From Nocardia rosealba (GTDB lineage: Bacteria > Actinomycetota > Actinomycetes > Mycobacteriales > Mycobacteriaceae), in NCBI RefSeq assembly GCF_020216065.1, contig NZ_JAIWNA010000003.1, forward strand, positions 14,882 to 78,881: a DNA stretch of 64,000 nt, in the 5' to 3' direction. The position numbers and the translations under genes are program-made. Shown piece after piece: positions 45,721-55,191 of the stretch (positions within the stretch are counted from its first letter, which is position 1; each line of letters begins with the position of its first letter). The notes under the pieces are model-generated. The model was not told the origin of the DNA, did not search any database, and saw only the letters and a program-made list of their open reading frames with translations.

Positions 45721-46320
45721 GTGTCGGTGCTGCCTCTGATCTTCACCGCTGGCTGGGCCAGCGGGATCAACGCGTACGCGGTGGTGTTCCTGCTCGGCTT
45801 GTTCGGGCGGATCGGGTGGACCGACGACGTGCCCGCGGGCTTGGAGCGCACCGATGTGCTCGTCGCGGCGGGCGTGCTGTTCCTCATCGAAGCCGTGGCC
45901 GACAAGATCCCGTACCTCGACTCGTTCTGGGATGCGGTGCACACGGTCGTGCGTCCGGCATCCGGGGCGGTGGTGTCGGCTCTGATTGCCGGACAAGACG
46001 ATTCGCTACCCACATTGTTCGCCGCGGCCGTGGGCGGCACGACCGCGCTGGCCAGTCACATCGTCAAAGCCGGTACCCGGATGGCCATCAACACCTCACC
46101 GGAACCGGTCACCAATATCGCGATGAGTACCGCCGAGGACTTGAGCGTCGGCGGCATCATCACGCTCGCGGTGTTCTTTCCGGTTCTGGCAGCCGTCATC
46201 GCCGCGATCTTGCTGGCGATCGGGTTGTGGGTCGTGTACCTGTGCGCCAGCCGGATCCGCCGCTACCTGCGACGAAGAAGGGAACGGCGCGAGACGCGAC
46301 CGGTCGACGCACTCGAGTAG
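45721..46320 (+). CDS. DUF4126 membrane protein
   Basis: 199 aa, four to five membrane helices. Typical DUF4126 start FTAGWASGINAYAVVFLLGL, the DKIPYLDSFWDAVHTVVRP motif and a C-terminal Arg-rich tail (RIRRYLRRRRERRE). Function unknown. GTG start. Its stop lies 2 bases before the stop of the convergent LLM gene. Confidence 0.84.
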   Translation: MSVLPLIFTAGWASGINAYAVVFLLGLFGRIGWTDDVPAGLERTDVLVAAGVLFLIEAVADKIPYLDSFWDAVHTVVRPASGAVVSALIAGQDDSLPTLFAAAVGGTTALASHIVKAGTRMAINTSPEPVTNIAMSTAEDLSVGGIITLAVFFPVLAAVIAAILLAIGLWVVYLCASRIRRYLRRRRERRETRPVDALE

Positions 46321-46321
46321 A

Positions 46322-47332
46322 TCACCGCGCCTGCGGCGCCACCTTCGAACCGAGCAGATCGATGGTGTGCAGCACCTTCTCCGGCGGCAGTGTGCCCACG
46401 CTGGTATGCAGCATGAACCGGTCGAGGCCGAGGGTGTCGCGGACATCGGCGATCTTGGCCGCCACGTAGTCCGGGGTCCCGACGAACAACGACCCACTCT
46501 GAGAACGCAACGCGTCGAACTGCTGGCGCGTCATCGGGCCCCAACCGCGCTCGCGTCCGATCACCGACATCGCCATCGCGTACGGCTCGTAGAAATCGGC
46601 GACCGCCTGCTCGTCGGTGTCGGCGATGTACCCGTGCGCGTGCACCGCGACCGGCTGCTTCTCGTGCCCACCTTCGGCCAGCGCCCGGTGATAGAGCTCG
46701 ACCAGCGGCTTGAACCGCGCGGGCTGCCCACCGATGATCGCGATCGCCAACGGCAGACCGAGCAGCCCGGCGCGGATCACCGATTCGGGACTGCCGCCGA
46801 CCGCGATCCACACCGGCAGCGGCCGGTCGTCGGTGCGCGGGTAGACGGTGGCCTCGTGCAGCGGTGCGCGGAACCGGCCCGACCAGGTGACCGGCTCCTC
46901 CTCGCGCAGCCGAAGCAGCAGGCCGAGTTTCTCCTCGAAGAGCGCGTCGTAATCGCCCAGGTCGTAACCGAACAGCGGGAACGATTCGGTGAAAGACCCA
47001 CGCCCGGCCATCAATTCGGCCCGCCCGTTCGACAGGCCGTCCAGCGTCGCGAAGTCTTGATACACGCGCACCGGGTCGTCGGAGCTGAGCACGGTCACCG
47101 CGCTGGTCAGCTGGATCCGTTCGGTACGGGCTGCCGCCGCGGCCAGGACCACGGCCGGTGCGGAGGCGGCGAAATCCTGGCGGTGGTGCTCGCCGACGCC
47201 GTACACATCCAGGCCTGCGGCCTCGGTGGCCACGGCCTCGTCGACCACCTGACGCAGCCGCTCGGCCGCCGTGGGCGCGGGCAGATCGCCCGTGGGGTAC
47301 CGCTCGGCGAAGGTGGTGAGCCCCAGTTCCAT
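46322..47332 (-). CDS. LLM-class flavin-dependent oxidoreductase
   Basis: 336 aa, luciferase-like TIM barrel. Features: LGLTTFAERYPTG, VYGVGEHHRQDFA, IQLTSAVTVLSSDDPVRVYQ, LDGLSNGRAELMAGRGS and LPVWIAVGGSPESV. It may use FMN or F420; substrate unknown. ATG at 47332; an in-frame upstream ATG is less likely. Divergent from the formate-dehydrogenase-like gene with 82 bp between starts. Confidence 0.87.
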   Translation of the reverse strand: MELGLTTFAERYPTGDLPAPTAAERLRQVVDEAVATEAAGLDVYGVGEHHRQDFAASAPAVVLAAAAARTERIQLTSAVTVLSSDDPVRVYQDFATLDGLSNGRAELMAGRGSFTESFPLFGYDLGDYDALFEEKLGLLLRLREEEPVTWSGRFRAPLHEATVYPRTDDRPLPVWIAVGGSPESVIRAGLLGLPLAIAIIGGQPARFKPLVELYHRALAEGGHEKQPVAVHAHGYIADTDEQAVADFYEPYAMAMSVIGRERGWGPMTRQQFDALRSQSGSLFVGTPDYVAAKIADVRDTLGLDRFMLHTSVGTLPPEKVLHTIDLLGSKVAPQAR

Positions 47333-47414
47333 GTGAACCTCGTTTCCAGGTCGCGTTCTGTTCCCCAGTCTAAACGGACCGTGGTCCGATATCATTCCCG
47401 TTTATGCTGGCCTC

Positions 47415-49700
47415 ATGATCGAGGACCCCGCCGACGACCTGACGGTCACACCACCGAAGCAGTGGGCGGTCGGTGTCCCCGCCGTGGTCAACGCGCTGAA
47501 GTACTCCCTGTCGCAGAGCACGCTGCCGCGCACCGCGCTCACCTTGCTGAACATCAATCAGACCGATGGTTTCGACTGTCCCGGTTGCGCGTGGCCGGAG
47601 CCGAAGCACCGGACCACCAACGAGTACTGCGAGAACGGCGCACGCCACATCGCCGACGAGTCGACCACGCGTCGCGTCACCGCCGATTTCTTCCGCGAGC
47701 ATCCCGTCGCCGAACTCGACACGATGTCGGACTACTGGCTCAACCAGCAGGGCCGCCTCACCGAACCGATGGTGAAACGACCCGGCGCCACCCACTACGA
47801 ACCCATCGGCTGGGACGACGCCCTCGACCTCGTCGCCACCACCCTGCGCGGCCTCGACTCGCCGGACGAAGCCGTGTTCTACACCTCGGGCAGGCTCAGC
47901 AACGAGGCCGCGTTCCTGCTGCAACTGTTCGTGCGCGCCTACGGCACCAACAACCTGCCCGACTGCTCGAACATGTGCCACGAATCCAGCGGGTCGGCGC
48001 TCACCGAAACGCTCGGTGTCGGCAAGGGCAGCGTGTCGCTGGAGGACATCTATCAGGCCGACCTGATCTTCGTCGTCGGTCAGAATCCCGGCACCAACCA
48101 TCCGCGCATGCTCTCGGCGCTGGAGCAGACCAAACGCAACGGCGGCACGATCATCGCGGTGAATCCGCTGCCCGAGGCCGGACTCATCCGGTTCAAGAAT
48201 CCGCAGAAGGCGCGCGGTGTGCTCGGACGCGGCACCGCCATCGCCGACCAGTTCCTCAAGATCCGCCCCGGCGGCGACCTCGCCCTGTTCCGCATGCTGA
48301 ACCGGCTGCTGCTCGATGCCGAAGACGCTGCCCCCGGCACCGTGCTCGACCACGAGTTCATCGCCGAGAACACCAGTGGTTTCGACGAATTCGCTGAGCA
48401 GGCCCGCGCGATCAGCTGGGACACCGCGCTCGCCGCCACCGGGCTCACGCGCGAGGAGATCGAGCAGGCGCACCAGCGCGTGCTGGCGAGCAAGAAGATC
48501 ATCGTGTGCTGGGCGATGGGCCTCACCCAGCACAAACACGGCGTGCCGACCATCCGCGAGATCGTCGACTTCCTATTGCTGCGCGGCAATCTCGGCCGCC
48601 CCGGTGCGGGTGTGTGCCCGGTGCGCGGGCACAGCAACGTCCAGGGCGACCGCACGATGGGCATCTGGGAACGTCCGCCGCAGGCCTTCCTCGACGCGCT
48701 CGGCACAGAGTTCGCCTTCACCCCGCCCGCAGCACACGGTCTGGATTCGGTCGGCGCCATCCGTGCCATGCGCGACGGCAAGGCGAAGGTGTTCGTCGGT
48801 GTCGCAGGCAATTTCGTACGCGCCACCCCCGACAGTGAGGTCACCGAGGCGGCATTGCGTCGCTGTGCGCTCACCGTGCAGATCTCCACCAAGCTCAATC
48901 GCTCGCACACGGTGTGCGGCGATACCGCGCTGATCCTGCCGACACTCGGCCGCAGCGACCGCGACATCCAGGCAGGCGGCGAACAATTCGTCACCGTCGA
49001 GGACTCGATGAGTGAAGTGCACGCCTCGCGCGGGCGCCTCGACCCGGCCTCACCACACCTGCTCAGCGAGGTGGCCATCATTTCCCGGCTCGCGCGCCGC
49101 ACGCTGGGATCCTCGGCGATTCCGTGGGAGGAGTTCGTCGCCGACTACGGGACCATTCGCGACCGCATCTCCCGGGTCGTGCCCGGTTTCGAGAACTTCA
49201 ACGAGCGGGTGGCGCAACCGGGTGGGCTGCGGTTGATCAATCCGGTCAACGAGGGCGTCTTCCGAACCGCCACCGGTAAGGCGCGGTTCACCTGCAACGA
49301 GGTGACCTCGCTCGACGTGCCACCGGGTTACCTCGTGTTGCAATCACTTCGGTCCCACGACCAGTGGAACACCATTCCCTACGGCAGCGACGACCGCTAT
49401 CGCGGCATCCACCACGCGCGCCGGGTGGTGCTGGTCAACCCTGACGACCTCGCCGAACGCGGCCTGGCCGACGGCGACACCGTCGACATCGTCAGCGTGT
49501 GGCGCGACGGCAGTGAACGGCGGGCCGAGAAGTTCGTCGTGGTCGCCTACCCGGCGAGCCGGGGGTCGGCGGCGGCCTACTACCCGGAGACCAACGTCCT
49601 GGTACCCCTCGACAGCGTCGCCGACATCAGCAACACCCCGACCTCGAAGGGCATCGTCGTCCGCCTCGAACCTGTCACGACCGATCCCGGGGTCCGCTGA
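47415..49700 (+). CDS. FdhF/YdeP-type molybdopterin oxidoreductase
   Basis: 761 aa, cytosolic molybdopterin-dependent oxidoreductase of the FdhF/YdeP type (TIGR01701-like; Rv2900c is similar). Visible: FDCPGCAWPEPKHR near 55, DALDLVATTLRGL, YTSGRLSNEAAFLLQLFVRA, NMCHESSG, VGQNPGTNHPRML, GNLGRPGAGVCPVRGHSNVQ and a C-terminal molydop-binding domain (about 640-750). No selenocysteine is required; the CxxC near the N-terminus may bind an Fe-S cluster. Physiological substrate unknown. The fdhD gene is not in the window. Confidence 0.9.
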   Translation: MIEDPADDLTVTPPKQWAVGVPAVVNALKYSLSQSTLPRTALTLLNINQTDGFDCPGCAWPEPKHRTTNEYCENGARHIADESTTRRVTADFFREHPVAELDTMSDYWLNQQGRLTEPMVKRPGATHYEPIGWDDALDLVATTLRGLDSPDEAVFYTSGRLSNEAAFLLQLFVRAYGTNNLPDCSNMCHESSGSALTETLGVGKGSVSLEDIYQADLIFVVGQNPGTNHPRMLSALEQTKRNGGTIIAVNPLPEAGLIRFKNPQKARGVLGRGTAIADQFLKIRPGGDLALFRMLNRLLLDAEDAAPGTVLDHEFIAENTSGFDEFAEQARAISWDTALAATGLTREEIEQAHQRVLASKKIIVCWAMGLTQHKHGVPTIREIVDFLLLRGNLGRPGAGVCPVRGHSNVQGDRTMGIWERPPQAFLDALGTEFAFTPPAAHGLDSVGAIRAMRDGKAKVFVGVAGNFVRATPDSEVTEAALRRCALTVQISTKLNRSHTVCGDTALILPTLGRSDRDIQAGGEQFVTVEDSMSEVHASRGRLDPASPHLLSEVAIISRLARRTLGSSAIPWEEFVADYGTIRDRISRVVPGFENFNERVAQPGGLRLINPVNEGVFRTATGKARFTCNEVTSLDVPPGYLVLQSLRSHDQWNTIPYGSDDRYRGIHHARRVVLVNPDDLAERGLADGDTVDIVSVWRDGSERRAEKFVVVAYPASRGSAAAYYPETNVLVPLDSVADISNTPTSKGIVVRLEPVTTDPGVR

Positions 49701-49767
49701 GAGGTCGCCAGGGAGCTCGTGTGGCAGCTCGGCTTTGCACAATCAGGCACGTATGGGCCGCCAGCGG

Positions 49768-49803
49768 CTACAGCACCCTGGTGGACCCGGTTGTTTGCTG
49801 TAG
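49768..49803 (+). repeat. Left-end inverted repeat of the TnpB element
   Basis: CTACAGCA (49768-49775) and TGCTGTAG (49796-49803) are perfect 8-bp inverted repeats with a 20-base loop, 26 bases upstream of the tnpB start. Such subterminal hairpins mark the left ends of IS200/IS605 elements; the assignment is tentative. Confidence 0.5.
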
Positions 49804-49829
49804 ATGTGCTGTGCCACAATCGTTCGATC

Positions 49830-51170
49830 ATGGTCCGCCACACCGGCTTCCGGTACCAACTCGACCCCACCGTCGAGCAGTCGGTAGTGCTCGCCCGCCA
49901 CGCCGGAGCGGCCAGGTTTGCGTTCAATCGCAGCCTCGACACGGTGAAAGAAGCGCTCGCCCTCCGCAAGACCGATCCTGAACACCGGGTGCCCTGGTCG
50001 GGGTTCGACCTGATCAACGACTTCAACGCTTGGAAGAAGACCGAAGATGCGGGACGGGTCGTTGCCGTCGACTCGGGTGGGACCGCTCAGATAGTGGTGA
50101 CCGGGTTGGCGTGGCGAAACCAGTTGTGTCAGCAAGTATTCGAAGAAGCTGCTGTCGACTGCGGACGCGCGCTGGCCGCGTTCACCGATTCCCGCAGGGG
50201 CAAACGAGCGGGTCGGCGGGTCGGGTTTCCCCGGTTCAAAAAGAAGCTCGAGACCACTCCCTCATTCCGCATCCGAAACAAGCACTCCAAGAACGGGCGG
50301 GCCGCGATCCGGGTCGGCGATAATGAGACCGTTCGTTCGGTGACGTTGCCGGGGATCGGTGCGATCAAGGTCCGGGCCGATACCCGACGCTTGCGGTGCA
50401 TGCTCGCGAAGGGACGGGCAAAGATCCTGTATGCCTCGGTCAGCTTTCGGGCCCAGCGGTGGTGGATCAGCTTGACGTGCGAAGCGAGTGATCTGCACCA
50501 CAAACACCACCACCAGCCGCACAACCCCGGCGATCAAGGTGGCTGGGTGGGGATCGACCGCGGCTTGACCGTGCTTGCGGTCACAGCGACCGCCGAGGGT
50601 GCCGAGCTCGCACGGGTCGCCGCGCCTAGACCGCTGACAGCAGCCCTTGGTACCCAACGTCGACTCGCGAAAGCGGTGTCACGCAAACAGCGCGGGTCGA
50701 TCAAACACCGCCAAGCCGCCATGCGATTGGCGCGACATCATCACCGCGTCGGAAACATTCGTCGTCATTTCGCTCATGAGCTCACCAACGAGCTGGTCAA
50801 AAACCACGACCGGCTCGTCATCGAAGGCTTGAATGTGGCGGGAATGCTGGGCAACCGCCATCTGGCTCGCGCGATCAGCGATGCTGGGTGGGCCGACCTC
50901 GCTCGGCTGTTGACGTACAAGCAAAGATGGCGGGGCGGCGAGATCGCGGTCGCGGATCGATGGTTTCCGTCGAGTAAACGCTGCTGCGTCTGCACGAGGA
51001 TCAACCCAGGTCTGCGGTTGGCTGATCGAGTTTTCGTGTGCGAATGCGGGCATCGTGGTGACCGGGACTACAACGCTGCGGTCAACCTCGCGCAATGGCC
51101 CACGATCGAGAAAGTCTTCTCACAATCCCCGGACCCCCGAGCAGGAGGCCGGGTTACCAAAGCTCGCTGA
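49830..51170 (+). CDS. tnpB: TnpB RNA-guided nuclease / IS605-type OrfB
   Basis: 446 aa. RuvC active site intact: D243 in WVGIDRGL, E332 in LVIEGLNV, and D411/D413 in GDRDYNAAVNLA. Zinc finger with C385/C388 and C404/C406 (CxC form). An N-terminal helix MVRHTGFRYQLDP and the YxxW/RFKKK segments fit OrfB. Related TnpBs are RNA-guided nucleases that protect their element; function here is inferred. The ATG at 49830 is chosen; the upstream open frame contains the left-end hairpin. GC content and codon use resemble the host. Confidence 0.9.
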   Translation: MVRHTGFRYQLDPTVEQSVVLARHAGAARFAFNRSLDTVKEALALRKTDPEHRVPWSGFDLINDFNAWKKTEDAGRVVAVDSGGTAQIVVTGLAWRNQLCQQVFEEAAVDCGRALAAFTDSRRGKRAGRRVGFPRFKKKLETTPSFRIRNKHSKNGRAAIRVGDNETVRSVTLPGIGAIKVRADTRRLRCMLAKGRAKILYASVSFRAQRWWISLTCEASDLHHKHHHQPHNPGDQGGWVGIDRGLTVLAVTATAEGAELARVAAPRPLTAALGTQRRLAKAVSRKQRGSIKHRQAAMRLARHHHRVGNIRRHFAHELTNELVKNHDRLVIEGLNVAGMLGNRHLARAISDAGWADLARLLTYKQRWRGGEIAVADRWFPSSKRCCVCTRINPGLRLADRVFVCECGHRGDRDYNAAVNLAQWPTIEKVFSQSPDPRAGGRVTKAR

Positions 51171-51270
51171 CAGGTGGGCGCTGGCCGACACCCTCGCGGT
51201 GTTGGTGAAACCAACCTGGTCGACGCGAGAACCATCGCTCACTCCGCGGTTGTGGCGTGAAGTGACGGAC

Positions 51271-51283
51271 GCCCGAGAAGGGC
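51271..51283 (+). other. Short hairpin downstream of tnpB (possible guide-RNA or right-end structure)
   Basis: GCCC-GAGAA-GGGC, 100 bases after the tnpB stop and 52 bases before map. In TnpB systems the guide RNA overlaps the 3' end of the gene and the right end of the element; this hairpin lies where its 3' part could be. Very tentative. Confidence 0.25.
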
Positions 51284-51334
51284 GGTGTCTGGATGCTGCA
51301 GAGTGTCGAGACACGCTGTAAGTACACTTCCGGT

Positions 51335-52198
51335 ATGTCCGTGCGCACCCGTCAGCCACTCGTCCCCGGCACCCAGTCGCCGATCCGGGATGTCCCGCGT
51401 TCCATCGAGCGCCCCGAATACGTGTGGAAACCGACGGTCAACGAGGGCAAAGAGCCCTGGGTGCAGACGGCCGAGACCATCGAGAAGATGCGGATCGCGG
51501 GCAAGATCGCCGCCCAGGCACTCGAGGAGGCGGGCAAGGCGGTGGCGCCCGGCGTCACCACCGACGAGCTCGACCGCATCGCCCACGAGTACATGTGCGA
51601 CCACGGCGCCTACCCCTCCACGCTGGGCTACAAGGGTTTCCCCAAGTCGTGCTGCACCTCGCTCAACGAGGTGATCTGCCACGGCATCCCCGACTCGACC
51701 GTGATCGAGGACGGTGACATCGTCAATATCGACGTCACCGCCTACATCCACGGCGTGCACGGCGACACCAACAAGACCTACCTCGCCGGTGATGTCGACG
51801 AGGAGGTGCGGCTGCTGGTCGAGCGCACCGAGGAGGCGACCAACCGGGCCATCAAGGCGGTCAAGCCGGGCCGCGCGCTCAATGTCATCGGCCGTGTCAT
51901 CGAGGCCTACGCCAACCGCTTCGGCTACGGCGTTGTTCGCGACTTCACCGGTCACGGTGTCGGCCCCACCTTCCACAGCGGCCTGGTGATCCTGCATTAC
52001 GACCAGCCCAGCATCGATTCGGTCATCGAACCGGGCATGGCCTTCACCATCGAGCCGATGATCAACCTCGGCGGCATCGACTACGACATCTGGGACGACG
52101 GCTGGACCGTGGTCACCAAGGACCGCAAGTGGACCGCGCAGTTCGAACACACCCTGGTGGTCACCGAGACGGGCGCGGAAATCCTGACCCTGCCGTGA
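51335..52198 (+). CDS. map: Type I methionine aminopeptidase
   Basis: Removes the initiator methionine from nascent proteins. 287 aa with an N-terminal extension of about 40 residues carrying a PxxP-like segment, as in the mycobacterial MapB type. Metal ligands are visible in order: D in VNIDVT, D in GDTNKTY, H in FTGHGVG, E in IEPM and E in QFEHT. ATG at 51335. cobQ starts within its stop codon (GTGA overlap). The promoter region is shared with the 3' end of the TnpB element. Confidence 0.95.
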   Translation: MSVRTRQPLVPGTQSPIRDVPRSIERPEYVWKPTVNEGKEPWVQTAETIEKMRIAGKIAAQALEEAGKAVAPGVTTDELDRIAHEYMCDHGAYPSTLGYKGFPKSCCTSLNEVICHGIPDSTVIEDGDIVNIDVTAYIHGVHGDTNKTYLAGDVDEEVRLLVERTEEATNRAIKAVKPGRALNVIGRVIEAYANRFGYGVVRDFTGHGVGPTFHSGLVILHYDQPSIDSVIEPGMAFTIEPMINLGGIDYDIWDDGWTVVTKDRKWTAQFEHTLVVTETGAEILTLP

Positions 52199-53922
52199 GT
52201 GGTGTGCTGCGCGGGGCACTGCTGATCGCCGGGACCACCTCCGACGCGGGCAAAAGCGTTGTGGTGGCGGGGATCTGCCGGATGCTGGCGCGGCGCGGGG
52301 TGCGGGTGGCGCCGTTCAAGGCGCAGAACATGTCGAACAATTCCGTCGTCACGCTCGACGGTGGGGAGATCGGGCGCGCGCAAGCTCTGCAGGCGCGCGC
52401 CTGTGGGCTCGAGCCGAGCGTGCGGTTCAACCCGGTGCTGTTGAAGCCAGGCAGTGATCGCCGTTCCCAATTGGTGGTGCGTGGGAAGGCGATCGGAACA
52501 GTCGGCGCACGAGACTATTTCACGCGCCGTCAGCAGTTGCGGGAAGTAGTCGCGGACGAACTCGCGTCGCTGCGTGCGGAATTCGATGTGGTGATCTGTG
52601 AGGGCGCCGGGTCGCCCGCCGAAATCAACCTGCGCGCGACCGATCTGGCGAACATGGGGCTGGCGCGTGCGGCGGACCTTCCGGTTCTCGTCGTCGGCGA
52701 TATCGACCGGGGCGGGGTGCTGGCCCATTTGTTCGGCACTGTCGCCGTCCTGGAACCCGAAGACCAGCAACTCATCGCGGGGTTCATCGTCAACAAGTTC
52801 CGCGGTGATGTGTCCCTGCTCCAACCCGGCCTCGACCAGCTCTACGCCCTCACTGGCCGCCCGACCCTCGGCGTGCTCCCGTTCGCCGAAGACCTCTGGC
52901 TCGACGCCGAAGACTCCCTCGGCACCATCGCGGGCACTCCCGTCGGCCGCCCCGCCCCACCCCACGGGACCGACTGGCTCACCGTCGCCGCCATCCGCCT
53001 ACCCCGCATCTCCAACTCCACCGACATCGAAGCGCTGGCCTGCGAACCCGGCGTCTCGGTCCACTGGGCCGACAGCCCCCACCAGATCGCCGGCGCCGAC
53101 CTCGTCGTCCTGCCCGGTTCCAAATCCACTGTCTCCGACATGGAATGGTTGCGCACCAAGGGAATCGATGACGCCCTGCGAGCCCGAGCCGCAGCGCGTC
53201 GCCCCATCCTCGGCATCTGCGGCGGCTACCAGATGCTCGGCTGCCGCATCATCGACGGCGTGGAATATGTGGTCGGAGATCGCATTCCGTCGCCGACGGC
53301 TGCTGTTCCTGAGCGCGACGCCGCCCCGGCAGGCTTGCCCGGGCGTGACTCGGCTTCGGCGGGTGTGCCCGAGCGCGGCGTGGCTTCGGTGGGTGCGCCC
53401 GAGTACGACGCTGCCCCGGGACGTGCGCCTGCAGACGAGGGAGTTCAGGCCGGGAATCCGTGGGTGGGCGACGGCCTCGGCCTGTTCGACCTGGACATCG
53501 AGTTCGCGGAGCCGAAGATCGCACAACAGGTAGCCGGGACTGCCGCCGATGTCCCGGTCCACGGCTACGAAATCCACCACGGCCGGGTGCGGCGTACCGG
53601 CGACCCTGCCTGGCTCACCATCGGCGGTGCTCCGGAAGGCAGTGCACGAGAAGCGATCTGGGGTACCCACGTGCACGGCGTGCTCGAATCCGACGAGTTC
53701 CGCCGCGCCTGGCTGACCGAAGTCGCCACTCGAGCGGGACGTACCGGCTTCACCGTCGCCCCCGATACGTCCGTCGCCGCCGTGCGGGAAGCCCAGCTCG
53801 ACCTACTCGCCGACCTGATCGAGAAGAACGTCGATATCCCCGCCCTGGAAGAACTGGTAGCGCGCGGCGCGAGCAACCTCCCGATCATCCGAAGTGGAAT
53901 CCTCGACGTCCCCGGTGCGTAA
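52195..53922 (+). CDS. cobQ: Cobyric acid synthase
   Basis: ATP- and glutamine-dependent amidation of adenosylcobyrinate a,c-diamide at four carboxylates. 575 aa (family about 480-500). N-terminal P-loop-like motif [29 protein letters not shown] [41 protein letters not shown]; glutaminase domain with [12 protein letters not shown] (catalytic Cys) and the final HGVL motif in [11 protein letters not shown]. About 80 extra residues include four tandem 10-residue repeats (372-411). GTG start overlaps the map stop. Confidence 0.93.
   Translation: MSGVLRGALLIAGTTSDAGKSVVVAGICRMLARRGVRVAPFKAQNMSNNSVVTLDGGEIGRAQALQARACGLEPSVRFNPVLLKPGSDRRSQLVVRGKAIGTVGARDYFTRRQQLREVVADELASLRAEFDVVICEGAGSPAEINLRATDLANMGLARAADLPVLVVGDIDRGGVLAHLFGTVAVLEPEDQQLIAGFIVNKFRGDVSLLQPGLDQLYALTGRPTLGVLPFAEDLWLDAEDSLGTIAGTPVGRPAPPHGTDWLTVAAIRLPRISNSTDIEALACEPGVSVHWADSPHQIAGADLVVLPGSKSTVSDMEWLRTKGIDDALRARAAARRPILGICGGYQMLGCRIIDGVEYVVGDRIPSPTAAVPERDAAPAGLPGRDSASAGVPERGVASVGAPEYDAAPGRAPADEGVQAGNPWVGDGLGLFDLDIEFAEPKIAQQVAGTAADVPVHGYEIHHGRVRRTGDPAWLTIGGAPEGSAREAIWGTHVHGVLESDEFRRAWLTEVATRAGRTGFTVAPDTSVAAVREAQLDLLADLIEKNVDIPALEELVARGASNLPIIRSGILDVPGA
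53308..53427 (+). repeat. Four tandem 30-bp repeats inside cobQ
   Basis: Units start at 53308, 53338, 53368 and 53398, each exactly 30 bp and encoding ten residues: [40 protein letters not shown]. They stay in frame, lie in the glutaminase part of CobQ, and are rich in Ala, Pro and Gly, so probably a flexible loop. Confidence 0.9.
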
Positions 53923-53928
53923 AAGCGT

Positions 53929-54372
53929 TCACGCCGTGGACTCGGCGGTAGTGCTGCTCGGTTTCGGCCGGCCACGGCTGAGGGCGTACGCGGCGAAGGC
54001 GAATACCAGGGCCGGGGCGCCGAGTACGACGACGCCGAAGATCCAGATGTAGTCCTTGGCGGCGGTGGCGGGTGTGGTGTAGGCCTGGGTGTCTTTGCCG
54101 ATGTCGATGAGAACCATTCGGGCGTCGACTGTTTCGCCTTCGGTGACGTCGAAGAGTCGGACGGTGCGCCCGTCCTCGACGATCGTTCCGATACCCGCGT
54201 GGCCGCTGCTCATCCCCGAAGTGGAGCTTTCCTCGATCCGGACGGTCACCTCCTCGCCGAATCCCGCGAGGTAGGCGGTGGCGTTGACCAGATGCGCGAC
54301 CCCCGTCAGCGCTCCTGCTCCGAAGACGACGGCGCCGACCGCGCACAGCACGGCCTGGATGATCCTTTTCAC
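53929..54372 (-). CDS. Two-helix membrane protein, hypothetical
   Basis: 147 aa with an N-terminal membrane helix (about 4-30, VLCAVGAVVFGAGALTGVA) and a second one (about 109-131, WIFGVVVLGAPALVFAFAAYA), with a beta-rich extracytoplasmic part between (TVRIEESSTSG, GTIVEDGRTVRLFDV). The GTG at 54372 is preceded by a G-run ribosome binding site. Upstream in-frame ATGs would add a soluble segment without a visible site. Resembles actinobacterial DUF3592-like proteins only loosely. Confidence 0.65.
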   Translation of the reverse strand: MKRIIQAVLCAVGAVVFGAGALTGVAHLVNATAYLAGFGEEVTVRIEESSTSGMSSGHAGIGTIVEDGRTVRLFDVTEGETVDARMVLIDIGKDTQAYTTPATAAKDYIWIFGVVVLGAPALVFAFAAYALSRGRPKPSSTTAESTA

Positions 54373-54620
54373 ATGCCCCCCATGATGTCGATAGAACTCG
54401 ATGGCCATCCTATGGCGAGTGGCACGGCTGTGCCTCAGGTCGCGACGCCCGCCGGGTGTGGAACCGCTCTCGTCCTCACCGAGAGCGCACCCCTCTTGTG
54501 ACAGGTTTGGCAATTCGACGGTTCCGGGCAGTGAAAGCCCAGTACACGGGCATCGGCCCGATGGAGAGCCGGGGCCGAACGGCAGGTGGCGTTAAGGGTG
54601 GGCGTGTACCGTAAACCGGC

Positions 54621-55184
54621 ATGAAATCTCGGCAGATCACGGTCGGTGACCAGGCCTGGACAGTGCGGGTCGACGGGCCCTCCTCACGGCACAATGTGCT
54701 GTTGCTTCCCGATGCGGACGACCCTGCTGATGTGTTCGACAAGGTGTGCGCGCGGCTGCACGAATCCGATCTGCAGACCGTCGTCGTGGAATCCGTCGAA
54801 GGGCTCGAGCCCGCGGGGGTGCACGCCATTCTCGACGAACTCGAACTGCCCTACGTGAACGTGGCCGGACGCGGTGCGGGGGCGGCACTCGCGTGGCGGG
54901 TGTGCGCGGGCCGCTTCGGCCGGTTCATGAGTCTCGTCGTCGCCGACCACGGCCACCCCGCCGTGCCCGGCGCCGACGGCACGATCCCCGACCCGGCCTG
55001 CCCGCCCCTCGAACTCCCGGTGACGATGATGGTCACCAAGAGCCTGCCCCGCGCCACCGCCGACGCCTCCGGCCGCTTCGTCTACGGCGAATTCCGTGTC
55101 GTCCCTTTGGAAGTCGACAACATCGCCACCGAGGCTGGCCACGAACTCGCCACCGAGATCGTGTTGCGCACCAGCCTCTGGTGA
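54621..55184 (+). CDS. Small alpha/beta-hydrolase-like protein, hypothetical
   Basis: 187 aa. HNVLLLPDADDPADVFDKVC, VVVESVEGL and VNVAGRGAGAALAWRVCAG recall the first half of an alpha/beta hydrolase with a degenerate nucleophile elbow: GRGAG lacks the usual Ser. Lacking a catalytic Ser, it is probably non-hydrolytic, or a different fold. ATG start. Its 3' end is 7 bases from the convergent hydrolase stop. Similar proteins occur next to the S33 hydrolase in nocardiae, by memory only. Confidence 0.65.
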   Translation: MKSRQITVGDQAWTVRVDGPSSRHNVLLLPDADDPADVFDKVCARLHESDLQTVVVESVEGLEPAGVHAILDELELPYVNVAGRGAGAALAWRVCAGRFGRFMSLVVADHGHPAVPGADGTIPDPACPPLELPVTMMVTKSLPRATADASGRFVYGEFRVVPLEVDNIATEAGHELATEIVLRTSLW

Positions 55185-55191
55185 AACGGGG

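Larger units (their letters stand above)
49701..51290 (+). mobile_element. TnpB-only insertion element (IS200/IS605-IS1341 type)
   Basis: Contains one tnpB gene, a left-end inverted repeat (49768-49803) and small 3' hairpins, but no tnpA. The ends are not defined: no target duplication is expected in this family. It fills the gap between the fdhF-like gene and map. Limits given are the outer bounds. Confidence 0.6.

Noticed and set aside
47415..49700. Selenocysteine use in the FdhF-like protein
   Set aside because: The frame is uninterrupted and no in-frame TGA or nearby SECIS-like hairpin is needed; the YdeP branch does not use selenocysteine.
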